A program made the translations under genes and the position numbers. Positions 37,652 through 48,946 of a stretch of DNA of 64,000 nucleotides are shown in pieces. Origin of the DNA: Aquabacter sediminis (lineage in GTDB: Bacteria > Pseudomonadota > Alphaproteobacteria > Rhizobiales > Xanthobacteraceae); contig NZ_JARBFX010000016.1 of assembly GCF_028863665.1 (NCBI RefSeq), positions 25,828 to 89,827 of the forward strand, given 5' to 3'. The notes under the pieces were generated by a model, which had not been told where the DNA came from, made no database searches, and saw nothing but the letters and a program-made list of their open reading frames with translations. Numbering within the stretch: the first letter of the stretch is position 1; every line of letters starts with the position of its first letter.

Positions 37652-38641
37652 ATGGATCGTCGCCATTTCCTTAAAGGAATCGCGGCTCTTCCTGCCCTGG
37701 CTGGCACTGCCGGCCTCAGCGCCACTCCTGCTTTCGCACAGGCCCCGTGGCCCAGCCGCGCCATTACGATGATCGTGCCCTTCCCTCCGGGTGGGCAGGC
37801 GGACCTTGCGGCGCGCCCCGTGGCGAATGCCCTCAACACCATCCTCGGCCAGCCGGTGGTGGTGGAGAACAAGGGCGGCGCAGGCGGCGCCATCGGCAAC
37901 GGGCAGGCGGCCAAGGCTGCGCCCGACGGCTATACGATGCTGATGACCTTGTCCTCGGTTGCGGTGCTGCCGGAGGCGGCGCGCATTTCCGGCCGCACGT
38001 CCAGCTATGAGATGAACCAGTTGCAGCCGCTGGCCCGCGTGCTGGCGGACCCCACCGTCCTGGTGGTCCCGGCCTCTGCCCCCTGGAAGTCGGTGGCGGA
38101 GCTGGTGGCCGACGCCAAGGCGAACCCCGGCAAGATCACCTATGGCTCGTCGGGCCTCTACGGCACGCTCCATGTGTCCATGGCCATGTTCACCACCGCG
38201 GCCGGCATCGACATGCTCCATGTGCCCTATCAGGGCGGTGGACCGGCTTTGACGGCCCTGGTGGGCGGCCAGGTGCAGGCCCTCGCCTCGGCGCCCGGCC
38301 CGCTGAAGCCCTTCCAGGACAAGCTGCGCGTGCTTGCCTGCTTCGGCGCCAAGCGGGCCGAGGCCTATCCCGACGTGCCCACCTTCCAGGAACTGGGCTA
38401 CAAGGATGTGGAATTCTACATCTGGGCCGGCCTGTTCCTGCCGGTGGGCGTGCCCAAGCCCGTGCAGGAGAAGCTGGGCGCGGCGGTGAAGACGGCCGTG
38501 CAGTCGCCCGACGTGGTGCGCATCCTGGAAAATGCCGGCAGCCCGCCCGCTTATTTGGACGAGGCTCAGTTCACCGCCTTCGTGGCTGCCGACAGTGCCC
38601 GCCTCGTCAAGGCGGTGCAGGCCATCGGCAAGGTGGAATGA
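37652..38641 (+). CDS. Tripartite tricarboxylate transporter substrate-binding protein (Bug/TctC family)
   Basis: 329 residues, a periplasmic protein that captures carboxylates for TctAB-type importers. The N-terminus DRRHFLKGIAALPALAG with a cut near AFAQA has a twin-arginine motif, so export through Tat is likely, which is unusual for this mostly Sec-dependent family. Typical motifs: ITMIVPFPPGGQADLAARP, VVENKGGAGGAIG, PDGYTMLM, VPYQGGGPALTALVGGQV. GGAGG lies before the ATG at 37652. No tctA or tctB is adjacent, which is common for the many orphan Bug genes. Ligand unknown. Regulation probably through the tandem palindromes upstream. Confidence 0.92.
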   Translation: MDRRHFLKGIAALPALAGTAGLSATPAFAQAPWPSRAITMIVPFPPGGQADLAARPVANALNTILGQPVVVENKGGAGGAIGNGQAAKAAPDGYTMLMTLSSVAVLPEAARISGRTSSYEMNQLQPLARVLADPTVLVVPASAPWKSVAELVADAKANPGKITYGSSGLYGTLHVSMAMFTTAAGIDMLHVPYQGGGPALTALVGGQVQALASAPGPLKPFQDKLRVLACFGAKRAEAYPDVPTFQELGYKDVEFYIWAGLFLPVGVPKPVQEKLGAAVKTAVQSPDVVRILENAGSPPAYLDEAQFTAFVAADSARLVKAVQAIGKVE

Positions 38642-38687
38642 GACCCAAGGCGGTCTGGCATGCGGCCCGCGCCTGGCGCGGGCCGGC

Positions 38688-40675
<1,988 letters not shown>

Positions 40676-40679
<4 letters not shown>

Positions 40680-41914
40680 AACAGCCTCGGCGGCATGGGG
40701 CCGGAGGGGCGCTGCGGCGTGGTATCGGGCGTCGTCACCACCCGGTCGCCCTCATTGAGGCCCTCCAGGATCTGCACCTGCCCCCGGTTGGACAGGCCCG
40801 TCTTCACCGTGCGCGGCTCCACCTTGCCGTCCACCAGCACGCGCACCACCGCCTCGTTGCGGGCCTCCCGCCGGGCGCCACGCGCCGCCGGCCGTACCGC
40901 GGCGGCCGGAACCAGAAGCGCGTTGCGGGCGGCATCCAGCATGAAGAAGACCTGGGCGCTCATGGAGGTCATGAGCACCCGGTCGGGGTTGGGCACGTCG
41001 ATGAGGACGTTGTAAAGCACCACGTCATTGACCGTGTCCGGGGTGGGCAGGATCTGCACCACCTTGGCGGAAAAGCGCCGGTCGGGCATGCCGAGCGTAG
41101 TGAAATAGACCGGCATGCCCACCTTGATCTTCGGGATGTCGGCTTCGGTCACCTGTGCCCACACTTGCATGGTGTCGAGGTCGGCGACGCGCAGGATGAT
41201 GGGGGCCGTCTGGTTGGCGTTCAGCGTCTGCCCCTCAGTGGCGCTGGTGGAAACCACCGTGCCCGACATGGGGGCATAGATCTTGGTGTAGCCGAGATTG
41301 GCCAGGTCCCCGTCAAGGGTCGCCTGGGTCTGCTTGATCTGGGCTTCCAGCGCCGCGATCTTGGCTTCGCCGATCCGCACCGTGGCGGCGGCCGCGTCCG
41401 CCGTGTCCTGGCTGCCGGCCTGGGTGGCGAGGAGCCGGGAGGCGCGGCTGTCGCGCAGCCGGTCCAGCTCCAGCTGCGCCTTCTGCTGGGCGAGCTGGGC
41501 CTTCAGATTGTCAAGCTGCGCCTGGTCGCCGAGAACACGGGTCTGATAGACGGTCGGGTCGATCTGGGCCATGAGTTGGCCTTGCTGGACGGTGTCGCCG
41601 ATCTCCACCATCACCTTGCGCAACTGGCCGGACACCTGGGTGCCCACATCCACATAGGTCTTGGGCTTGATGGTGGCGAGGGCGGTGACGGTCTGCTCGA
41701 TGTCGCCGCGCACCACCGGCGTGGTGGCCACGTCCTGGGCCTGGGTGCCGGTGCCCCGCCCAAAGACATAATAGCCGCCTCCAGCCGCCCCGAGCACCAG
41801 CAGCAGGCCAAGACCCCACACCCAGCGCGACGCCCTCCGGCGCTTGACGGGAGGCTTCACATATCCGCCCGTCTCGGTCTTCTGCAGCATCTGGCGTTCC
41901 GTGACCCGGCTCAT
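40676..41914 (-). CDS. macA: MacA-type periplasmic adaptor protein
   Basis: 412 residues. A short cytoplasmic N-terminus with basic residues is followed by one TM anchor (about 31-50), then the lipoyl and coiled-coil hairpin region (about 70-210, with KPKTYVDVGTQVSGQL and a long A/Q/L-rich helix pair) and the beta-barrel part (VWAQVTEADIPKIKVG). It links MacB to an outer-membrane channel. Start at 41914. An ATG eight codons later is also possible, neither with a clear Shine-Dalgarno. First of the macAB operon. Confidence 0.94.
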
Positions 41915-42043
41915 GGTTTCGAATGGTCCCAGAATAACCCACCGCGCCCAGCGGGCTTAGTGAAATTGCGGTAATATGAGCCGTTCAGAACCGTTCCAAA
42001 TCAAGGCCCCGCCCAGGCTTGACCCCGCGCGGTTCACCTTGCG

Positions 42044-42232
42044 TCACCCGCGTGGGCGCGGGCGGTATTCGCCGGTCGCGGGATCCCGCTCAAGACGCTC
42101 GGCCGGCACTTCGTCCGGGGGCGCGCGGCGGGTGTCCAGGATGTCGTTGACGCGCCGCGCCTCGCGGGTGATCACCCGGGCGAGGGCGATGGCGCCGATC
42201 ACCCCGGCGGCAGCGATGAGAAAGGGCGGCAT
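42044..42232 (-). CDS. Small hypothetical membrane protein
   Basis: 62 residues. One TM segment (residues 3-20) followed by a charged tail with REARRVNDILDTRRAPPDE and DPATGEYRPRPRG. GGAG stands nine bases before the ATG at 42232. The layout (short anchor plus cytoplasmic charged tail, end TGEYRPR) looks like a real conserved small protein. Function unknown. It lies between the S49 peptidase and macA, in the same direction. Confidence 0.62.
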   Translation of the reverse strand: MPPFLIAAAGVIGAIALARVITREARRVNDILDTRRAPPDEVPAERLERDPATGEYRPRPRG

Positions 42233-42314
42233 GGCAGGTGCTCCGACGCAGATTGAGACATCAATGCACTGGCGGGAAAATCAGTTTCCCACGAGAGGAC
42301 GCCGCCACCAGGGC

Positions 42315-43217
42315 CTACAGCCCGTAGCGCGACCACAAGACCCGCTCCTCCAGCCGCGCCAGGGCGGCATCCGCCACCCCGGCCCCGAAAGCCGGGGCGA
42401 GGGCCTCCAGCCGGCCGGAGCCGACCCCCACCCGGCGGGGCCACCAGCCCCCTTGCGCCACGAGGGGGGTGCGCACCTTGTCGCCGTAGCGGGCCCGCAG
42501 GACCGTGCGGAGGTCGCCGAGATCATCGATGAGGCCGAGGTCCTCTGCCTGTGTTCCGACCCAGAACTCACCGGAGAAAAGCGTCTCTTCCGGCCCATTG
42601 AGGATCGTCCCCCGCCGCTCGCGCACCAGGTCGATGAACATGCGATGCACGTCGGCCTGGAGGGCGAGGAGCCGCTCCACGTCCTCCGGCCGCTCCGGCC
42701 GGAACGGATCCAGCATCACCTTGCGCGTGCCGGCGGTGTGGACCCGGCGGTCAATGCCGATGCGGTCGATGAGGCGGTTGAAGCCGAAGCCGGCGGAAAC
42801 CACGCCAATGGAGCCGACAACAGAAGAGGGGTCCGCGAAGATCTCGTCCGCCGCGCAGGCGATCATGTACCCGCCAGAGGCCGCCACGTCTTCCACGAAG
42901 GCGAAGACGTGCTTGTCCTTTTCCTTCGCCAGCGAGCGGATGCGCTTGAAGATCAGGTGAGACTGCACCGGCGAGCCGCCCGGCGAATTGATGATCAGCG
43001 CCACGGCCGGCGCCTTCTTGACGGCAAACGCCCGCTCCAGATTGCGCGAGACGGTGGCAAGACTCAGCCCGGGATTGAAGGGGGTGGCCATGCCAATGGC
43101 ACCGGACAGGCGCACCACCGGCACCACCGGGACGTCGCGCCGCCAGGAAGCGGGCATGAGGGAGCCGGCGGCGCGGGCGAAGCGGGACAGGAGACTGTCG
43201 GAGGTCGGATCGGTCAT
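42315..43217 (-). CDS. S49 family serine peptidase (SppA/SohB-like)
   Basis: 300 residues, half-length SppA type with one catalytic domain. The nucleophile is S114 in VAASGGYMIAC, the general base K166 in TAGTRKVMLDPF. INSPGGSP marks the oxyanion region. These enzymes degrade leftover signal peptides or cleave membrane proteins. There is no obvious long N-terminal TM segment, so it may be cytoplasmic or only peripherally attached. It follows the TrmN6-like gene by 54 bases in an operon order common in Rhizobiales. Confidence 0.9.
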   Translation of the reverse strand: MTDPTSDSLLSRFARAAGSLMPASWRRDVPVVPVVRLSGAIGMATPFNPGLSLATVSRNLERAFAVKKAPAVALIINSPGGSPVQSHLIFKRIRSLAKEKDKHVFAFVEDVAASGGYMIACAADEIFADPSSVVGSIGVVSAGFGFNRLIDRIGIDRRVHTAGTRKVMLDPFRPERPEDVERLLALQADVHRMFIDLVRERRGTILNGPEETLFSGEFWVGTQAEDLGLIDDLGDLRTVLRARYGDKVRTPLVAQGGWWPRRVGVGSGRLEALAPAFGAGVADAALARLEERVLWSRYGL

Positions 43218-43271
43218 GATCCTTATCTAGAAAGGCCCCGTGGCTTCAACAAGGCGGCGCCCGCGCCTGTG

Positions 43272-44027
43272 TCAGGGAAAAGGCAATGGCTGGAGATCGC
43301 GCAGCACGGCCCGGGCGCGTTCGCTCTCCCCGTCCGCGCCGCCGAGCACCACCGGCGGCAGGAGAACGGGTGGGGTGCGCCGGCCCTTGCGGGCGCGCAC
43401 GAGCAGCCGCACGGCCGGTGTTCCGGGGGCGGCATGGACGCCCATGAGCTCAACCGCCCCGAATCGGCCGGATAGGGCAGCCAGCAGTGCCTGCAGGTCC
43501 TCCGGCCGCAAGATCATCACCAGCATGCCCCCCGGCTCCAGGCAGCGGGCGGCGGCGCGGATCCAGCGGTCCAGGAGCCCCTCCCCCGCCATATGGGCCA
43601 GCGCCCGGCCAGGGCGGGGCGAGGGTTGATGGGCGGCGGCGGCGTTGAAGGGGGGATTGGCCAGCACCAGGTCGAATGCCTCGGCAAACCCCTCGGGTCC
43701 TGCCGGACGGCCCAGCAGGTCCACGTCGGCCACCGTCACCGCGCAGCGGTCGGAAAGCCCATTTTCCTGCGCATTGGACCGGGCGAGCGCGGCCAGTTCC
43801 GGATCGATTTCCACCAGATGGCAGGTCGCCTCCGGCACCCGCGCCAAGGCGGCAAGGCCGGCGCTGCCGATGCCGGCCCCGAAATCGGCGAGGCGGCGCG
43901 CACCGGCGGGGGCGGCGGCGGCCAGGAGAATCGCATCGTGCCCCACGCGATGGCCCCGCGCCGGCTGGAGCAGGGCGAGACGCCCCCCAAGCACGTGATC
44001 GCGGGTGAGGCCGTCAGGGACCGTCAT
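43272..44027 (-). CDS. TrmN6-like tRNA1(Val) (adenine37-N6)-methyltransferase
   Basis: About 251 residues. Class I SAM-dependent methyltransferase: motif I DFGAGIGSAGLAAL, acidic residue VEIDPELAALA and the N6-adenine catalytic motif NPPFN. Similar to YfiC/TrmN6, which methylates A37 of tRNA-Val, although the exact substrate is inferred. GGRLALLQPARGHRVGHDAILLA at the N-terminus is typical of this group. The start MTVPDGLT at 44027 is preferred, with ATG 44036 as an alternative. Either way it overlaps the DUF2007 gene. Confidence 0.82.
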   Translation of the reverse strand: MTVPDGLTRDHVLGGRLALLQPARGHRVGHDAILLAAAAPAGARRLADFGAGIGSAGLAALARVPEATCHLVEIDPELAALARSNAQENGLSDRCAVTVADVDLLGRPAGPEGFAEAFDLVLANPPFNAAAAHQPSPRPGRALAHMAGEGLLDRWIRAAARCLEPGGMLVMILRPEDLQALLAALSGRFGAVELMGVHAAPGTPAVRLLVRARKGRRTPPVLLPPVVLGGADGESERARAVLRDLQPLPFP

Positions 44028-44241
44028 AGAGCACATGGCCGAGATCGGCGTCCGTCAGCAGGCGCCGGGCCGGGGCATAATCCTCGTCCACCACCAGGAT
44101 GCGGCGGGGCAGAATGCCGATGGAGCCTTCCAGCACGCTCACATGGGTGTCAGCGACCAGGGGCTCGATGTCGGCAGCGCGCAGCAGCGATTCCACCGCC
44201 GAAATCAGCACAACATCGTTGGTTCGCACCAGTTCGCGCAT
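44014..44241 (-). CDS. DUF2007 family protein
   Basis: 75 residues. Small alpha-beta protein with MRELVRTNDVVLISAVESLL at the start and RRILVVDEDYAPARRLLTDA near the end. Family members are proposed signal-transducing or ligand-binding ferredoxin-like folds, with function unproven. It begins at 44241 and its 3' end overlaps the next gene, so it leads the DUF2007-methyltransferase-S49 operon. Divergent from ispB. Confidence 0.85.
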   Translation of the reverse strand: MRELVRTNDVVLISAVESLLRAADIEPLVADTHVSVLEGSIGILPRRILVVDEDYAPARRLLTDADLGHVLYDGP

Positions 44242-44390
44242 CTCTCCGCCCTGCTTGCCGGCCGGCACCGGCGGCCAATCCGGCCTCGCCTTGCGGGACG
44301 CGCTTGCCGGAAAAGCCGTCTGCCGGCTTGCACGAGAGCCCCCCTCATCCCTATGGTGCGGCCCGCTGAAAGACAAGCGGGGAGCCCCTC

Positions 44391-45398
44391 TTGGCCGTCG
44401 TCCTTCCGTTCGAACCCAACGAGCCGTCCATCGAAGCCCTGGTCCAGCTGGTCAAGGCGGACATGGAGCGGGTGAACGCGACCATCCTGGCCCGCACGGG
44501 ATCGGACGTGGCCATGATCCCCGAGGTGGCGAACCACCTCATCTCCAGCGGCGGAAAGCGGCTTCGGCCGATGCTCACGCTCGCCTGCGCGCATTTGAGC
44601 GGCTATCGCGGCGAAGGTCATGTGAAGCTCGCCGCCTCGGTGGAGTTCATGCACACCGCCACCCTCCTCCATGACGACGTGGTGGACGAGAGCGACATGC
44701 GGCGCGGAAAGCTGGCCGCGCGCAAGCTGTGGGGCAACGAGGCCTCGGTGCTGGTGGGCGACTTCCTGCTGGGCCAGGCGTTCAAGATGATGGTGGAGGT
44801 GGGCTCCCTCACCTGCCTGGACATTCTGTCCACCGCCGCCAGCGTCATTGCCGAGGGCGAGGTGATGCAGCTCGCCGCCGCCAAGAATACCGAGACCTCC
44901 GAGGACGACTATCTGGCCGTCATCCGCGGCAAGACGGCGGAACTCTTCGCCGCCGCCTGCGAGGTGGGCGCGGTGCTGGGCCAGCGCCCCAAAGGCGAGC
45001 AGGCGGCCTGTCGCTCCTATGGCATGAATCTCGGCATCGCCTTCCAGCTCGTGGACGACGCCCTCGACTATGGCGGCAGCCAGGCCAAGCTCGGCAAGAA
45101 TGTGGGCGACGATTTCCGCGAGGGGAAGATCACCTTGCCGGTGGTACTGGCCTTCCGCCGTGGCGATGCGGAGGAGCGCGCCTTCTGGAAGCGCGCCCTG
45201 GAAAGCGGGGAGGCCTCGGACGCAGAGCTTGCCACCGCCATCGGCCTGCTCACCAAGCACAGGGCGCTGGCCGACACCATCGAGCGCGCCCGCCATTACG
45301 GCGCCATGGCCAAGGATGCCCTGGCCCTGTTCCCCAACGGCCCGGCCAAGGATGCCCTGAGCGAGGCCGTGGACTTCTGCATCTCCCGCGCGCACTGA
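44391..45398 (+). CDS. ispB: Polyprenyl diphosphate synthase (octaprenyl-type)
   Basis: 335 residues. It lengthens farnesyl diphosphate with isopentenyl diphosphate to the side chain of ubiquinone. Both Asp-rich motifs are present: LLHDDVVDESD (D95, D96, D99) and LVDDALDY. SGGKRLRPML is the substrate-binding region. The start is a TTG at 44391, supported by GGGGAG seven bases upstream and by the frame, and this rare start may lower expression. The chain length (C50 is usual in Rhizobiales) cannot be read with certainty. Confidence 0.93.
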   Translation: MAVVLPFEPNEPSIEALVQLVKADMERVNATILARTGSDVAMIPEVANHLISSGGKRLRPMLTLACAHLSGYRGEGHVKLAASVEFMHTATLLHDDVVDESDMRRGKLAARKLWGNEASVLVGDFLLGQAFKMMVEVGSLTCLDILSTAASVIAEGEVMQLAAAKNTETSEDDYLAVIRGKTAELFAAACEVGAVLGQRPKGEQAACRSYGMNLGIAFQLVDDALDYGGSQAKLGKNVGDDFREGKITLPVVLAFRRGDAEERAFWKRALESGEASDAELATAIGLLTKHRALADTIERARHYGAMAKDALALFPNGPAKDALSEAVDFCISRAH

Positions 45399-45417
45399 GG
45401 GCGGGCGGCACCGGTCT

Positions 45418-46287
45418 TCAGCGCAGCACCGTCGCCTTCACCCACCAGGCCGGATAACGGGCCGACACCCGCCGCGCGAGACGGGCGGCGGCACGGCAAT
45501 CCGGCGTCAGCGCGAAAACCGTTGCCCCGGAGCCGGACATGCGCACAAGCCGCGCCTCCGGCCCTTCGGCGAGGGCCGCCTTGGCGCGGCGAATGTCCGG
45601 GGCGATGGCTTCCGCCGCCTCTTCCATATCGTTGCCGATGCCGGCGAGGCAGGCCATCAGGTTGTCCGTGGTGGCCGGCAGGACGGCGGGATGGAGCGGG
45701 CCGGCCCGTTCCTCGCCGGGTTCAAGGCCAAGGCCCCGGAACACCGCCGGGGTGGGCACGGCGGCACGACAATTCACCAGCACTGCGAACAAGGGCGGCA
45801 AGGTAAGGGGAGCGGACAGACAATCGCCCACCCCCTCCATCAGCCGGGCGCGAGGATTGAGGCAGACGGGCACATCCGACCCCACAGCCCGCGCCGCTGC
45901 CATGAGGTCCGGATCGTCGGGCGCCAGGTGGTTGGCCTGCGCCAGCAGGCGCAAGGCCGCAGCGGCGTCGGACGATCCCCCACCCAGGCCCGCCGCCACG
46001 GGCAATCGCTTCGCAAGTGCAAAATGGCCAAGCTTCAGCCCGGAGCGGCGGTCCGCAAGCGCCCGGGCGGCCTTGATGACGAGATTGTCATCCAAGGGTC
46101 CGGCCGCCTGTGCCCCCGGTCCCTCCACCGCGAGGGAGAGAGTTTCACCCGGCTCCAGGGTCAGCCGATCTCCCACGCCGGCGAAGGCGACAAGGCTTGA
46201 AAGATCATGAAAACCATCAGCCCGGCGCCGCAGCACCCGCAGCGTCAGATTGACCTTTGCCGGCGCACGCGCCACAAGCTTGCTCAT
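45418..46287 (-). CDS. ispE: 4-diphosphocytidyl-2-C-methyl-D-erythritol kinase
   Basis: 289 residues, GHMP kinase of the non-mevalonate (MEP) isoprenoid pathway. It phosphorylates the 2-hydroxyl of CDP-methylerythritol. The N-terminal APAKVNLTLRVLRRRADGFHDL and the ATP loop LPVAAGLGGGSSDAAAALRLL are diagnostic, and MSGSGATVFAL is the third GHMP motif. It is convergent with ispB (19 bases between stops), joining two isoprenoid genes tail to tail. Divergent from the TPR gene. Confidence 0.96.
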   Translation of the reverse strand: MSKLVARAPAKVNLTLRVLRRRADGFHDLSSLVAFAGVGDRLTLEPGETLSLAVEGPGAQAAGPLDDNLVIKAARALADRRSGLKLGHFALAKRLPVAAGLGGGSSDAAAALRLLAQANHLAPDDPDLMAAARAVGSDVPVCLNPRARLMEGVGDCLSAPLTLPPLFAVLVNCRAAVPTPAVFRGLGLEPGEERAGPLHPAVLPATTDNLMACLAGIGNDMEEAAEAIAPDIRRAKAALAEGPEARLVRMSGSGATVFALTPDCRAAARLARRVSARYPAWWVKATVLR

Positions 46288-46440
46288 GGCAGCGGCTTAT
46301 GGCGCGGCGCGCCGGACGCGGCAAGCGCTCGGTGGCGGCGCGGGACCAAGAAACTTGCGGGGCGGTGCGAAAGCGGCCATCCTCCCGCCACGGGGTGTGC
46401 ATTTGCTAAGGCCAGCGTCGCCTTCCAGGATTCTCGCACG

Positions 46441-48177
46441 GTGAAGATTCAAATCTCTCGTTCGCCCAAGGCCATTGCGGCTGCCTTCTGCGCGGCGCTT
46501 TCGCTGGCTGCCCCCTCCATCGCGCGGGCGGACTATCCTCCGCCCACCGACCCGACCGTGGCGGGTGCCTACTTGGCCGCGCGCCTCGCCAGCACCGAGC
46601 GCGATTCGGAAGCCGCCGTTGCCTATCTGCGCGCGCTCCTGAAAATGGACCCGCGCAATGAAGAGGTGATGGAGCGCGCCTTCTTCGCCATGCTGGTGGA
46701 CGGCGACGTGGACGACGCCGTGCCGCTTGCGGAAAAGATGGTCAAGATCGACCGGACCCACCGCATCGCGCGCTTGGTCCTGGCCATCCGCTCCATCAAG
46801 AAGAGCAATTACCAGTCCGCCCGCACCAATCTCTCGCTCTCGGTGCGCGGCCCCATCGGCGATCTCACCGCCACGCTACTGGCCGCCTGGACCATGATGG
46901 GCTCCGGCAACGCCAAGGCCGGCGTGGACATGATCGACCGCCTGCAGGGCCCGGAATGGTACATCGCCTTCAAGGACCTGAATGCCGGCCTCATCCTGGA
47001 TGCCGCCGGGCAGAAGAAGGAAGCGGGCAAGCGCCTCGATGCGGCCATGAAGGTGGACCCCACCTCGCTGCGCGCCGTGGATGCCTATGCCCGCTGGGCC
47101 TCGCGCAACAACGACATTCCCGGCGCCATCGCCGCCTATGAGGCCTTCGACAAGGTGCTGCCGCGCCATCCCCTGGTGCAGGCGGCGCTGGCCGACCTCA
47201 AGGCCGGCAAGCAGCTGCCCGCCCTGGTGCGCAACGCCCAGGAAGGTGCCTCCGAGGTACTCTATGGCCTCGGCGCCGCGCTGGCCCGCCAAGGCGGCGA
47301 GGACCTGGCACTGGTCTATCTCCAGCTCTCGCTCTGGCTCTATCCCGAGCACTCCCTGGCGGGCCTGACGCTGGCCGATCTCTACGAGCAGCTCAAGCAG
47401 CCGGAAAAGGCCATCTCGGTCTATGAGAAGATCCCGGCCTCCTCGCCATTGAAGCGCAATGCCGAAGTTCAGCTCGCCGTCAATCTCGACGCCACCGACA
47501 AGTATGACGAGGCGCGCAAGCATCTCCAGGCTCTGGTCGCCGCCGATCCGCGCGACCTCGACGCCTTTATCGCGCTGGGGGGCATCGAGCGCGGGCGCAA
47601 GATGTTCTCCGAATGCGCCGCCACCTATGGCAAGGCGCTCGCTCTCCTGCCCAACCCCACCCGCAGCAACTGGTCGCTCTATTATTTCCGCGGCATCTGC
47701 GAGGAGCGGTCGAAGGACTGGCCTGCCGCCGAGGCGGACCTGAAGAAGGCGCTGGAGCTCTATCCCGACCAGCCCCATGTGCTGAATTATCTCGGATATT
47801 CGTGGGTGGACCAGGGCATCAACCTGGACCAGGGCCTCGACATGATCCGCAAGGCCGTGTCGCTGCGTCCCGACGACGGCTATATCGTGGACAGCCTCGG
47901 CTGGGCCTATTACCGCCTCGGCCGCTATGACGACGCCGTCACCGAGCTGGAGCGGGCTGTGGAGTTGAAGCCGCAGGACCCGGTCATCAACGACCATCTG
48001 GGCGACGCCTACTGGAAGGTCGGCCGGCAGCTGGAAGCCACGTTCCAGTGGAACCATGCGCGCGACCTGAAGCCCGAGCCGGAGGACCTGGACAAGATCC
48101 TCAAGAAGATCAAGGGTGGCCTCGACGCGGTGGAGAACCAGACGCAAGATCAGGCGCAGCAGCAGAAGGGCGGCTGA
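46441..48177 (+). CDS. Exported tetratricopeptide-repeat protein
   Basis: 578 residues. A Sec-type signal peptide (KAIAAAFCAALSLAAPSIARA) is followed by some ten to twelve TPR units, best seen at LNYLGYSWVDQGINLDQGLDMI, VDSLGWAYYRLGRYDDAV and HLGDAYWKVGRQLEA. Such alphaproteobacterial periplasmic or membrane-attached TPR proteins are scaffolds. The C-terminus is Q-rich. The start is a GTG at 46441 with AGGA eleven bases before it. Upstream in-frame residues do not look coding. It stands alone between ispE (divergent) and the methyltransferase-glycosyltransferase operon. Confidence 0.85.
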   Translation: MKIQISRSPKAIAAAFCAALSLAAPSIARADYPPPTDPTVAGAYLAARLASTERDSEAAVAYLRALLKMDPRNEEVMERAFFAMLVDGDVDDAVPLAEKMVKIDRTHRIARLVLAIRSIKKSNYQSARTNLSLSVRGPIGDLTATLLAAWTMMGSGNAKAGVDMIDRLQGPEWYIAFKDLNAGLILDAAGQKKEAGKRLDAAMKVDPTSLRAVDAYARWASRNNDIPGAIAAYEAFDKVLPRHPLVQAALADLKAGKQLPALVRNAQEGASEVLYGLGAALARQGGEDLALVYLQLSLWLYPEHSLAGLTLADLYEQLKQPEKAISVYEKIPASSPLKRNAEVQLAVNLDATDKYDEARKHLQALVAADPRDLDAFIALGGIERGRKMFSECAATYGKALALLPNPTRSNWSLYYFRGICEERSKDWPAAEADLKKALELYPDQPHVLNYLGYSWVDQGINLDQGLDMIRKAVSLRPDDGYIVDSLGWAYYRLGRYDDAVTELERAVELKPQDPVINDHLGDAYWKVGRQLEATFQWNHARDLKPEPEDLDKILKKIKGGLDAVENQTQDQAQQQKGG

Positions 48178-48301
48178 GCGGCGACCGGGGGCGGACGCGG
48201 CTTTTGGTTGCACTGCACACAGGCTTCGTGTGAAACAAGGTGTCACAGATGCGGACCCACGCCGGGCGGGAGGCGGCGGCGGGTGAAGAGGAGCGGAACG
48301 A

Positions 48302-48946
48302 ATGACGCTGCAACGGCGCGTCCTGAACATTGGTTGCGGCCCGAAGTCCAAGTCCCGCCTGCACCGCGCTTTCCATGGTCCTGAATGGGACGAGGTGCGC
48401 CTCGACATCGACAAGAATGTGAAACCCGACATCGTCGGCTCCATCGTCGACATGTGGGAAGTGCCGACCGCCAGCTTCGATGCGGTGTGGTCCTCCCACA
48501 ATGTGGAGCACCTGCACGCCCACGAGGTGCAGCCGGCCCTGCGGGAAATCCGCCGCGTTCTGAAACCCGATGGGTTCGTCCTCATCACCTGCCCTGACAT
48601 CGAAGTGGTGGCGCGGCTGATCGCCGAGGGCAAGCTGGACGAGCCGGCCTATGTGTCGAGCGCCGGGCCCATCACGCCCATCGACATGATGTTCGGGCAC
48701 GGCGGTTCGATCGCCGCCGGCCAGCGCTACATGGCCCACAACACCGCCTTCTCCCTGAAGCGCCTGGGCGACCAGCTGGTGGAAGCCGGCTTTGCCGAGG
48801 CGCGCGGGCTGACAAACATTTTCGACCTATGGGTGGTGGGCGCGGCCGGCAGCATGGCCCTTGCCCGCCGGACGCTCGACGGGATTCCCTCGCTCAGCCC
48901 CATGTTCGAGGACGAGCCGCAGGCGATCCCTGCCTACGCCCGATGA
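48302..48946 (+). CDS. SAM-dependent methyltransferase, probably for a glycan or lipid
   Basis: 214 residues. Rossmann-like methyltransferase with RVLNIGCGPKS as motif I, LDIDKNVKPDIVGS for the ribose-binding acid, SSHNVEHLHAHEV and LREIRRVLKPDGFVLITCPD. This type is common in polysaccharide and flagellin-glycan clusters. GAGGAGCGG precedes the ATG. It overlaps the first glycosyltransferase by four bases (ATGA), so the three genes form one unit. Confidence 0.85.
   Translation: MTLQRRVLNIGCGPKSKSRLHRAFHGPEWDEVRLDIDKNVKPDIVGSIVDMWEVPTASFDAVWSSHNVEHLHAHEVQPALREIRRVLKPDGFVLITCPDIEVVARLIAEGKLDEPAYVSSAGPITPIDMMFGHGGSIAAGQRYMAHNTAFSLKRLGDQLVEAGFAEARGLTNIFDLWVVGAAGSMALARRTLDGIPSLSPMFEDEPQAIPAYAR

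Noticed and set aside
34936..37914. 992-residue open frame opposite the E1-like gene
   Set aside because: Very long, but antisense to a clear enzyme, full of G, H, A and R, without family motifs and crossing intergenic sequence on both sides.
46207..46440. Longer N-terminus for the TPR protein
   Set aside because: The extension overlaps the ispE start on the other strand and would bury the signal peptide. The GTG at 46441 fits better.
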